A DNA stretch of 64,000 nucleotides from positions 1-64,000 of the forward strand of contig DBOC01000014.1 in NCBI GenBank assembly GCA_002299895.1, in the 5' to 3' direction. Made by a program: the position numbers and the translations under genes. Below the pieces are notes generated by a model. It was not told the origin of the DNA, ran no database searches, and saw only the letters and a list, made by a program, of their open reading frames with translations. Of this stretch, positions 1 through 7,067 are shown one piece after another (position 1 is the first letter of the stretch; each line of letters opens with the position of its first letter). This DNA comes from Sphingomonadales bacterium UBA656 (GTDB lineage: Bacteria > Pseudomonadota > Alphaproteobacteria > Sphingomonadales > Sphingomonadaceae).

Positions 1-687
1 GTGCCATTGTTCGCACGTGCGCTAGATTTCGTCGCGCAGAGCGTTTCGTCTGGCGGCAAGGTATTGTTCGTTGGCACGAAGCGTCAGGCCCAAGGCCCAA
101 TCGCCGATGCAGCCCGCGCATCAGGTCAGCATTTCGTTAACCATCGTTGGTTGGGCGGCATGCTCACCAACTGGAAGACCATTTCAAACTCAATCAAGAA
201 GCTCAAGACGCTTGAAGAGCAGCTTTCGGGTGACACGCACGGTTTCACGAAGAAGGAAATCCTTCAAATGACCCGCGAGCGCGACAAGTTGGAATTGAGC
301 CTTGGCGGTATCCGCGACATGGGCGGCATTCCTGACGTCATGTTCGTTGTTGACGCCAACAAGGAAGAGCTTGCTATCAAGGAAGCCAATGTTCTGGGTA
401 TTCCAGTGATCGCGATCCTCGATTCAAACGTATCGCCTGACGGCATTGCATTCCCTGTTCCTGCAAATGATGACGCCGCACGCGCCATTCGTTTGTATTG
501 CGACGCGGTTGCCACTGCGGCAACCAAGGGCAATGTAAACGCGAAGGTTGCCAAGGGCGTTGACCTTGGCGCGGAAGTTGAGCCTGCAGCTGAACCAGCC
601 TTGGCTGAAGAGACTGCGCCAGTAGCAGAAGAAGCAGCGCCTGCTGCGGAAGAAACTACCGCCGAAGCGCCTGCCGCAGAAGCGTAA
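1..687 (+). CDS. rpsB: 30S ribosomal protein S2, 5'-truncated
   Basis: Ribosomal protein S2 of the 30S subunit, cut by the window edge. The first codon (GTG) is an internal Val of the conserved stretch ending in VPLFARALDFVAQ, so roughly 55-60 N-terminal residues lie upstream. The visible S2 core includes NHRWLGGMLTNWKT and the DANKEELAIKEA region. The last ~38 residues are an Ala/Glu/Pro-rich acidic tail, longer than in E. coli S2 and common in alphaproteobacteria. tsf follows on the same strand, the standard rpsB-tsf pairing. The gap between them holds an inverted pair of REP-like hairpins. Confidence 0.97.
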   Translation: MPLFARALDFVAQSVSSGGKVLFVGTKRQAQGPIADAARASGQHFVNHRWLGGMLTNWKTISNSIKKLKTLEEQLSGDTHGFTKKEILQMTRERDKLELSLGGIRDMGGIPDVMFVVDANKEELAIKEANVLGIPVIAILDSNVSPDGIAFPVPANDDAARAIRLYCDAVATAATKGNVNAKVAKGVDLGAEVEPAAEPALAEETAPVAEEAAPAAEETTAEAPAAEA

Positions 688-694
688 TCAATTT

Positions 695-786
695 GTCGTC
701 ACCCCCGCGTAAGCGGGGGTCGACCCTGACATTTGCATATATTGTAAGCTCAGGTGTTGGGTCCCCACTTTCGCGGGGATGACGAA
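695..786. repeat. inverted pair of REP-like hairpins between rpsB and tsf
   Basis: Two related palindromic units face each other. The first (695-720) contains ACCCCCGC-gtaa-GCGGGGGT. The second (761-786) is GTCCCCACTTTCGCGGGGAT and reads on the other strand as a GTCATCCCCGCGAAAGTGGGGAC-type unit. Flanks also correspond (CGACCCTGA against CCAACACCTGA on the opposite strand). This is the architecture of a bacterial interspersed REP pair. The first hairpin lacks a T-run, so it is not a classic terminator. It could still attenuate or protect the rpsB transcript. Confidence 0.7.
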
Positions 787-834
787 CTTTAATGAGGTCG
801 ATTGGCCTCCCGCATATTTCGAAAGGACAAATTT

Positions 835-1761
835 ATGTCTGCAATTACTGCTTCAGCCGTTAAGGAACTGCGTGAGCTTTCCGGCGCTGGTATGATGGAC
901 GCCAAAAAGGCGCTGGAAGAAACCAATGGCGATATCGAAGCTGCTGTAGATTTGCTGCGCGCCAAGGGTCTTGCTACCGCTGCCAAGAAATCCAGCCGCA
1001 CGGCGGCTGAAGGCCTTGTCGGTGTTGCTGTAGAAGGCACCAAGGGCACTGCTATCGAAGTAAACAGCCAGACCGACTTCGTCGCCAAGAACGAACAGTT
1101 CCAAGAATTTGTTGCCGCCGTTAGCCAAGTTGCGCTTGGTTTGGCTGCTAACGATGCCGACGCCGTATTGGCCGCGCCTTATGGCGCTGGTGAAACGGTG
1201 CAGGATCGCTTGACCAATAACATCGCAACCATCGGCGAAAACCAGGTGATCCGCCGCGTGAAGTCGCTGTCGGTTAGCAATGGTCGAGTTGTTTCTTATG
1301 TCCATAACGCTGCGGCGCCCGGCATGGGCGGCATTGGTGTTTTGGTGGCACTGGAAAGCCAAGCAGATGCTTCGACGCTCGACGGTCTTGGTAAGCAATT
1401 GGCGATGCACATCGCTGCTGCATTCCCACTGTCGCTTGATGAAACCGGCCTTGATGCCGAAACGCTTGAGCGTGAGCGTGGCATTGCCCGTGAAAAGGCA
1501 TCGGAAAGCGGCAAGCCTGTTGATATCGTCGAAAAGATGGTTGAAGGCGCTGTGAAGAAATTTGCCAAGGAAAATGCCTTGTTGAGTCAGCCATTTGTGA
1601 TGGACGGCAAGACACCGATTTCCGATGTTGTGGCCGCCGCTGGTAAAGAAGCTGGAACGCCTATCGTACTGAAGGACTATGTCCGCTTCCAATTGGGCGA
1701 AGGCATTGAGAAGGAAGTGTCTGACTTTGCAGCGGAAGTAGCTGCTGCGGTTGGCGCATAA
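835..1761 (+). CDS. tsf: elongation factor Ts
   Basis: EF-Ts (308 aa) is the guanine-nucleotide exchange factor that recycles EF-Tu-GDP in the cytoplasm. The N-terminal UBA-like domain (about residues 1-50, with KELRELSGAGMMDAKKALEE) is followed by the signature TDFVAKN at residues 80-86, which contacts the EF-Tu nucleotide domain, and then the core subdomains. The start at 835 is chosen because the protein begins MSAITASAVKEL, as in the family, and a GAAAGGAC ribosome-binding site lies at 821-828. An in-frame start further upstream has no such support. Length is normal for the family. Confidence 0.97.
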   Translation: MSAITASAVKELRELSGAGMMDAKKALEETNGDIEAAVDLLRAKGLATAAKKSSRTAAEGLVGVAVEGTKGTAIEVNSQTDFVAKNEQFQEFVAAVSQVALGLAANDADAVLAAPYGAGETVQDRLTNNIATIGENQVIRRVKSLSVSNGRVVSYVHNAAAPGMGGIGVLVALESQADASTLDGLGKQLAMHIAAAFPLSLDETGLDAETLERERGIAREKASESGKPVDIVEKMVEGAVKKFAKENALLSQPFVMDGKTPISDVVAAAGKEAGTPIVLKDYVRFQLGEGIEKEVSDFAAEVAAAVGA

Positions 1762-1772
1762 CAACGAAACCA

Positions 1773-1807
1773 CCGCTCGTATCTCTCTAGAAGCGGGATA
1801 TGAGCGG
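1773..1807 (+). other. hairpin between tsf and pyrH
   Basis: CCGCTC at 1773-1778 pairs with GAGCGG at 1802-1807, and TATC pairs with GATA inside it with small mismatches. No T-run follows, so it is not a good intrinsic terminator. It may be an mRNA stabiliser or a Rho-type end. The rest of the 144-bp gap holds a second small dyad (GCCGT...ACGGC around 1817-1835) and the pyrH ribosome-binding site. Confidence 0.35.
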
Positions 1808-1905
1808 CGTTTACCTGCCGTTATAAAATACGGCATAAGCACTTGGCGATGTGGCGCGCGGCTTCTATAGCTGGGCGCCATTATCGTATCAGGGTGAGGG
1901 ATATT

Positions 1906-2631
1906 ATGGGCGCGCATGGCTATCGTCGCATTCTTCTGAAGTTATCAGGCGAAGTGCTTATGGGCGACCAAGCCTATGGCATCGACCCCGACACGGTCGC
2001 GCGCGTGGCCGAAGAGGTAAAAGCAGCGCAGGATACGGGGCTGCAATTGTGCCTAGTCATCGGTGGGGGCAATATATTCCGCGGTATGTCCGGCGCAGCC
2101 AAGGGTATGGATCGCGCGCAGGCCGATTATATGGGCATGCTTGCCACCGTCATGAACGCGCTGGCGATGCAAAACGCACTGGAACAACTTGGCGTGCCCA
2201 CGCGTGTCCAATCCGCGATTGAAATGGATAAGGTCTGCGAGCCGGTCATTCGTCGCCGTGCGGAACGGCATCTGGAGAAGGGGCGGATTGTCATATTCGC
2301 CGCAGGCGTTGGCGCACCATTCTTCACAACTGATAGCGGCGCTGCATTGCGCGCGGCTGAAATGCAGTGCGATGCCTTGTTTAAGGGCACGTCGGTCGAT
2401 GGCGTTTACGACGCTGATCCCAAAAAGGTACCGACTGCAAAACGTTATGAAACATTAAGTTATGACCGTGTCTTGGCAGATAATCTGAAAGTTATGGATG
2501 CCAGTGCGGTATCTTTATGTCGTGACAACAACATTCCCATCGTGGTTTTTTCGATCCGCGAGCAGGGCAATATTCTGAAAGTGCTCGACGGAAGCGGCAC
2601 TTCAACTGTGGTAACAAGCGAAGGAAACTAA
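1906..2631 (+). CDS. pyrH: uridylate kinase (UMP kinase)
   Basis: Bacterial hexameric UMP kinase (241 aa) of the amino-acid-kinase fold, phosphorylating UMP to UDP with ATP. LKLSGE at residues 11-16 and GGGNIFRG at 53-60 form the phosphate-binding loops. TTDSGAALRAAEM and DGVYDADPKK are the UMP/ATP-binding segments typical of PyrH. The start at 1906 is preceded by AGGGTGAGGG (1891-1900). A longer in-frame start at 1843 would add residues unlike the family. frr follows after 3 nt, so the two are probably cotranscribed. Confidence 0.97.
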   Translation: MGAHGYRRILLKLSGEVLMGDQAYGIDPDTVARVAEEVKAAQDTGLQLCLVIGGGNIFRGMSGAAKGMDRAQADYMGMLATVMNALAMQNALEQLGVPTRVQSAIEMDKVCEPVIRRRAERHLEKGRIVIFAAGVGAPFFTTDSGAALRAAEMQCDALFKGTSVDGVYDADPKKVPTAKRYETLSYDRVLADNLKVMDASAVSLCRDNNIPIVVFSIREQGNILKVLDGSGTSTVVTSEGN

Positions 2632-2634
2632 TCC

Positions 2635-3192
2635 ATGCCGCAATATGACAAAGCCGATGTAGAGCGCCGCATGAAGGGCGCTGTAGAATCACTCAAAAGC
2701 GATCTTTCGGGCTTGCGTACGGGCCGCGCCAATGTGACGTTGCTCGATCCTGTTGTGGTTGAAGTGTACGGATCTCACATGCCGTTGAGTCAAGTTGCAA
2801 CCGTCAGCGCGCCTGAACCGCGTTTGCTTTCGGTGCAAGTATGGGACCGGTCAAACGTAACGCCGGTGGAAAAAGCTATTCGTTCGGCAGGCCTTGGTTT
2901 GAATCCGATTACCGATGGCCAAACGCTGCGACTGCCTATTCCCGATCTGACCGAAGAACGTCGCAAGGAGCTTGCAAAGCTGGCGGGCCAATATGCGGAG
3001 AAAGCGAAAATCGCGATCCGCAACGTTCGCCGTGATGCCAATGACGGGCTGAAGACCGATGAAAATAAGAAGGAAATCAGCGAAGACGAGCGCAAAAGGT
3101 TGGAAACTGAAGTCCAAAAAATGACCGATGACATGATCAAGGCTGTCGATGACGCGGCAGCGCATAAGGAAAAGGAAATCTTGAGCCAGTGA
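2635..3192 (+). CDS. frr: ribosome recycling factor
   Basis: RRF (185 aa, the usual length) acts with EF-G to split the post-termination ribosome. The tRNA-shaped protein shows the three-helix-bundle pieces MKGAVESLKSDLSGLRTGRA and NVRRDANDGLK, plus the beta-domain segment VEVYGSHMPLSQVATVSAPEPR, all diagnostic. It begins 3 nt after the pyrH stop, and uppS follows after 40 nt. This pyrH-frr-uppS-cdsA order is widespread in proteobacteria. Confidence 0.98.
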   Translation: MPQYDKADVERRMKGAVESLKSDLSGLRTGRANVTLLDPVVVEVYGSHMPLSQVATVSAPEPRLLSVQVWDRSNVTPVEKAIRSAGLGLNPITDGQTLRLPIPDLTEERRKELAKLAGQYAEKAKIAIRNVRRDANDGLKTDENKKEISEDERKRLETEVQKMTDDMIKAVDDAAAHKEKEILSQ

Positions 3193-3232
3193 TTTTGGCC
3201 AAGCTTTTCACTTCATCGGGTTTAGGTAACTG

Positions 3233-3949
3233 ATGGCTGTCGCTGAAGCTCAAGAGCGCATCGCCGCGGGCACCGGCAAAATGCCGCGCCATGTTGCGAT
3301 TATCATGGATGGCAACGGCCGATGGGCGAAGAAGCGCATGTTACCGCGGGCGATGGGGCATAAGCGGGGCGTGGAGACCGTCCGGAATATCGTTCGTGCG
3401 GCGGGTGAGCTTGGGCTCGAAACGTTAAGCTTATATGCTTTTTCCAGCGAGAATTGGAAACGGCCAGAGGATGAGATCAGCGACCTTATGGGCCTGATGC
3501 GCGACTTCATCAAATCTGACCTCGACGAATTTGCCTCAAACGATGTGCGACTTAAAATTATTGGTAATTACAAAGCATTAGCACCGGATATTGTGGAAAT
3601 GCTTGAGGAATCAATCGCGCGGACAGCAAAGAATAGCCGCACGACATTGGCGGTCGCCCTGAACTATGGTGCGCAAGATGAAATAGTCCGCGCCGCTCGT
3701 GCTGCCGCTACGCAGGGCGAAATTAGCGCAGAGGGCATTGAGGCTAATCTGGACACCGCCGATTTGCCGCCGCTGGATTTGCTCATTCGTACGTCGGGAG
3801 AGCAACGGCTGTCCAATTTCATGCTGTGGCAGGCTGCTTATGCGGAATTCTGGTTTACCGATACCTTATGGCCGGATTTCAACAAGGACGAGCTAGCTGC
3901 CGCACTTGACACATTTGCGCGTCGTGAACGGCGCTACGGTGGTCGATGA
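3233..3949 (+). CDS. uppS: undecaprenyl diphosphate synthase (cis-prenyltransferase)
   Basis: UppS (238 aa) condenses isopentenyl-PP units onto farnesyl-PP to make the C55 carrier lipid for peptidoglycan and other envelope polymers. MDGNGRWAKKR (from residue 25) carries the catalytic Asp. FSSENWKRP, and the C-terminal RTSGEQRLSNFMLWQAAYAE and WPDF motifs, are the family signatures. An AGG lies just upstream of the ATG. A start at internal Met17 would also keep the catalytic core. The stop overlaps the cdsA start as ATGA, which implies translational coupling. Confidence 0.97.
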   Translation: MAVAEAQERIAAGTGKMPRHVAIIMDGNGRWAKKRMLPRAMGHKRGVETVRNIVRAAGELGLETLSLYAFSSENWKRPEDEISDLMGLMRDFIKSDLDEFASNDVRLKIIGNYKALAPDIVEMLEESIARTAKNSRTTLAVALNYGAQDEIVRAARAAATQGEISAEGIEANLDTADLPPLDLLIRTSGEQRLSNFMLWQAAYAEFWFTDTLWPDFNKDELAAALDTFARRERRYGGR

Positions 3950-4683
3950 ACGATAAGGTCCCCCCGCTACTGAAGCCGCGTTCGGACTTGGGCATACGGA
4001 CATTGTCGAGCGTCGCCATGATGTCGGTTGCGATAATGGCGATCTGGCTGGGCGGCTATGCCTTTATGGGCCTGGTAATCGCCATTGGCTTGGGCGTGCT
4101 TTTTGAATTTGCCAAATTGGTTTTTGGGTTTGCGCATGGTCTGCAGGCACAGATTTTGTGGCTGTTGGGCGGCGCAATCTATGTCGGCCTTGCATGTTTC
4201 AGCTTGATACTGTTCAGCACCCCTGTCTTTGGTATGACACCGGCTATAATGTTGATTGCAGGTGTCATTGGCACCGACATTGGAGCCTATTTCGCAGGGC
4301 GGAGCATTGGCGGCCCCAAGATCGCGCCAAGAATTAGTCCGTCCAAGACCTGGTCTGGTCTTTTGGGCGGCATGATAGGTGCTGGCCTCATGATGGTTAT
4401 CATTCAAGCGGGCATCTATGCGTTTAGGGGCAGCGAAGCAGGCGACGGCGATGTCTATTTGGCTTATAGTTGGTTCGGCCTGATGCTGACGGGGACGGCG
4501 CTGGCGGTAGTCGCGCAAATGGGCGATTTCTTCGAAAGCTGGATGAAGCGAAGGGCAGGGGTGAAGGACTCCGGCGGCTTGATACCTGGCCATGGCGGCT
4601 TATTTGACCGGACGGACGGGCTTATCGCCGTCGCTTTCGCCGCTGGTATCGTCACATTGTTTCAAACTGTGGCGGCTAGATGA
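3946..4683 (+). CDS. cdsA: phosphatidate cytidylyltransferase (CDP-diacylglycerol synthase)
   Basis: Integral membrane CDP-DAG synthase (245 aa), which makes CDP-diacylglycerol from phosphatidate and CTP, the branch point of phospholipid synthesis. The protein is mostly hydrophobic with about seven predicted membrane spans. ISPSKTWSGLLGG and the C-terminal signature GDFFESWMKRRAGVKDSGG followed by PGHGGLFDRTDGL match the CdsA family and hold the metal-binding Asp residues. It overlaps uppS by 4 nt and ends 4 nt before dxr, so it sits inside a tight operon. Confidence 0.96.
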   Translation: MNDKVPPLLKPRSDLGIRTLSSVAMMSVAIMAIWLGGYAFMGLVIAIGLGVLFEFAKLVFGFAHGLQAQILWLLGGAIYVGLACFSLILFSTPVFGMTPAIMLIAGVIGTDIGAYFAGRSIGGPKIAPRISPSKTWSGLLGGMIGAGLMMVIIQAGIYAFRGSEAGDGDVYLAYSWFGLMLTGTALAVVAQMGDFFESWMKRRAGVKDSGGLIPGHGGLFDRTDGLIAVAFAAGIVTLFQTVAAR

Positions 4684-4687
4684 TCCT

Positions 4688-5854
4688 ATGACTCGCAGCG
4701 TTTCCATCTTTGGCGCCACGGGTTCGGTCGGGCTGTCGACACTGGATCTCATTCGCCAGCATCGCAGCCAATATCGCGTGGTTGCGCTCACGGCTAACGG
4801 TAATGCCGCTGCCATAGCGCAATTGGCGCGGGAATTTGATGCTGAACTGGCCGTCGTTGCGGATGACGCGGCCTATGCCGACCTTAAGGACGCATTGGCA
4901 GGAACGGGTATAGAAGCCGCAGCAGGCGCAGACGCGCTTGTAGAGGCCGCCAGACGCAATGCAGACTGGACAATGGCCTCCATCGTCGGTTGCGCGGGAT
5001 TACCATCTACGATGGCCGCAATTGAGGCCGGGAAGACGGTCGCTTTGGCCAACAAAGAAGCCTTGGTCTCCGCAGGTGCATTGATGATGGGGGCGGTGCG
5101 CCGTTCGGGCGCAACTCTGTTGCCAGTCGATAGTGAGCATAATGCGATATTCCAGTGTCTAGCGGGCGGTAAGATTGACCAGGTTCGCAAGATAACCCTT
5201 ACCGCGAGCGGCGGGCCATTTCGGTCCTTGTCGCTTGAGGAGATGCGCGGCGTAACGCCAGCGCAGGCGGTGGCGCATCCCAATTGGGACATGGGCGCAA
5301 AGATCAGCATCGATTCCGCGACCATGATGAACAAGGGCCTCGAACTGATTGAGGCCTATCATTTGTTTCCTGTGGGCTTGGATAAAATCGATGTCCTCGT
5401 TCATCCACAATCGGTCATTCATTCGATGGTCGAATATGTCGATTGCTCGACTTTGGCACAGCTTGGATCGCCAGATATGCGCATTCCCATTGCCAGTGCG
5501 CTCGCATGGCCGGATCGCATAGCTACGACCTGCAAGCCGCTGGATTTAGCTGCCATTGGGCAATTAACGTTTGAGCAGCCGGACATCACGCGCTTCCCTG
5601 CGCTTCGCCTTGCCCGCGCCGCGATTGCCGAGGGCGGAGCAAAGCCAGCCATTTTGAACGCCGCCAATGAAATTGCCGTCGCGGCATTTTTGAATGGCCA
5701 AATTGCATTTTTGGATATTGCGAACATGGTCGAGGCGACGTTGTCGGCATATGTGCCAAAAGCGCCCGCAAATTTAGAAGATCTGTTCAGCGTTGATGCA
5801 GACGCGCGGCAATATGCGCGTGCCGAATTGGAGAAACTGACGAGTGGACACTGA
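4688..5854 (+). CDS. dxr: 1-deoxy-D-xylulose 5-phosphate reductoisomerase
   Basis: Dxr (IspC, 388 aa) converts DXP to MEP with NADPH, the committed step of the non-mevalonate isoprenoid pathway. It shares an operon with uppS, which consumes the product. FGATGSVG (residues 8-15) is the NADPH loop, ANKEA is at 121-125, PVDSEHNAIFQ (146-156) carries the metal-binding Asp and Glu, and SIDSATMMNKGLE (about 207-219) is the second active-site block. The ATG at 4688 starts right before TRSVSIFG. An upstream in-frame start would lie inside cdsA. Confidence 0.97.
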   Translation: MTRSVSIFGATGSVGLSTLDLIRQHRSQYRVVALTANGNAAAIAQLAREFDAELAVVADDAAYADLKDALAGTGIEAAAGADALVEAARRNADWTMASIVGCAGLPSTMAAIEAGKTVALANKEALVSAGALMMGAVRRSGATLLPVDSEHNAIFQCLAGGKIDQVRKITLTASGGPFRSLSLEEMRGVTPAQAVAHPNWDMGAKISIDSATMMNKGLELIEAYHLFPVGLDKIDVLVHPQSVIHSMVEYVDCSTLAQLGSPDMRIPIASALAWPDRIATTCKPLDLAAIGQLTFEQPDITRFPALRLARAAIAEGGAKPAILNAANEIAVAAFLNGQIAFLDIANMVEATLSAYVPKAPANLEDLFSVDADARQYARAELEKLTSGH

Positions 5855-6965
5855 ATCACCCCATATTCTTTTGACGTTGCTTGCATTTTTGGCGCTGATC
5901 GGCTCGCTGGTCGTCGTGCACGAACTTGGCCATTATGCCGTGGGCCGATGGTTCGGCGTAAAGGCAGAGAAATTCTCCATCGGCTTTGGCCCGCAGATAT
6001 GGGGCAGGGTCGACAAACGCGGCACGCTTTGGCGCGTTGGCTTGCTGCCTTTGGGCGGTTATGTACAATTTGCAGGCGACATGAATCCTGCCAGCCAGGC
6101 CGATGAAAATTGGAAACAGCTGCCGGAACATGAGCGTAACCAAACGTTCCAGTCCAAAACCTTGTGGCAACGCGCGTTGATTGTTTTTGCTGGTCCAGCG
6201 GTCAACTTCATCTTGGCCATCCTCATCGCGATGGGTTTCCTATTGGCGTTTGGTAAATCGGTGACGCCGCCGGTGGTTGATGCCGTTCAACCCAATAGCG
6301 CGGCTGCTGTGGCTGGTTTGCAGACTGGTGACCGTATCCTGACTTTGAATGATCACAGGGTTGAAACCTTCGACGCTATGGCAAGCGAAGTCATTATGAT
6401 TCCAGGCGAAAAAATCGTCTTGGAAATCGAACGCGACGGCGCGCGTATGTTAAAAGAAGCCAGAGTGGCTGAGGCTATCGAAGTCGATCGTTTCGGCAAT
6501 GAATACCGCATTGGTCGCCTGGGTATTGGTGCTAGTAAAAGGGAAATCCGCGAAGTCGGCCTTCTAGAAGCACCTTGGGCGGCGGTAGTGCAAACGGGTA
6601 ATATATTGCGGCAACAAGTCATTGGTCTTGGTCAGATTATTTCCGGTCGTCGGCCCATTTCGGAACTCGGTGGTCCGCTAAAAATCGCCAAAGTGTCGGG
6701 CGAGGCGATGAGCCTCGGCATTTTGACATTCATTAGCCTTGCGGCTTTGGTCTCAATTAACTTAGGGTTCATCAATCTCCTGCCAATCCCAATGCTCGAT
6801 GGCGGGCATTTGTTGCTCTATGCAATCGAAGCAGTGCGTCGGCGTCCAGCCACGCCAAAAGTGCAGGAGTGGGCGTTTCGTGCAGGATTTGCGATGCTAG
6901 CAGCGTTTATGATCATGGTAACATTCAACGACCTAGCGTCTTTCGGTCTTTTCGGAAGCGGTTGA
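5844..6965 (+). CDS. rseP: RIP (site-2) zinc metalloprotease RseP
   Basis: Membrane-embedded site-2 protease (373 aa) that cleaves anti-sigma factors or signal-peptide remnants within the membrane. HELGH at residues 26-30 supplies two zinc ligands and the catalytic Glu. A PDZ domain follows (around LQTGDRILTLNDHRV), and the C-terminal LPIPMLDGGHL gives the third zinc ligand. E. coli RseP has two PDZ domains. Only one is evident here, as in many alphaproteobacterial homologues. The chosen start is GTG at 5844, overlapping the dxr stop by 11 nt. bamA lies 102 nt downstream. Confidence 0.95.
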   Translation: MDTESPHILLTLLAFLALIGSLVVVHELGHYAVGRWFGVKAEKFSIGFGPQIWGRVDKRGTLWRVGLLPLGGYVQFAGDMNPASQADENWKQLPEHERNQTFQSKTLWQRALIVFAGPAVNFILAILIAMGFLLAFGKSVTPPVVDAVQPNSAAAVAGLQTGDRILTLNDHRVETFDAMASEVIMIPGEKIVLEIERDGARMLKEARVAEAIEVDRFGNEYRIGRLGIGASKREIREVGLLEAPWAAVVQTGNILRQQVIGLGQIISGRRPISELGGPLKIAKVSGEAMSLGILTFISLAALVSINLGFINLLPIPMLDGGHLLLYAIEAVRRRPATPKVQEWAFRAGFAMLAAFMIMVTFNDLASFGLFGSG

Positions 6966-7067
6966 GGGCATTGCATACTTGATTGCGCGCGCTGCATCGG
7001 GCAGGGAACGCAAAATTATCTTAGCGGCAGTTTGCCACCGCCCGGTGGGGACCGGACATCAGATCGG

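Noticed and set aside
853..1917. A 354-codon open frame opposite tsf
   Set aside because: It runs opposite a strongly conserved EF-Ts and has no matching family or ribosome-binding site.
7010..7067. Possible envelope-stress (GGAAC-type) promoter before bamA
   Set aside because: GGAAC is present at about 7005, but no matching -10 element occurs at 16-17 bp.
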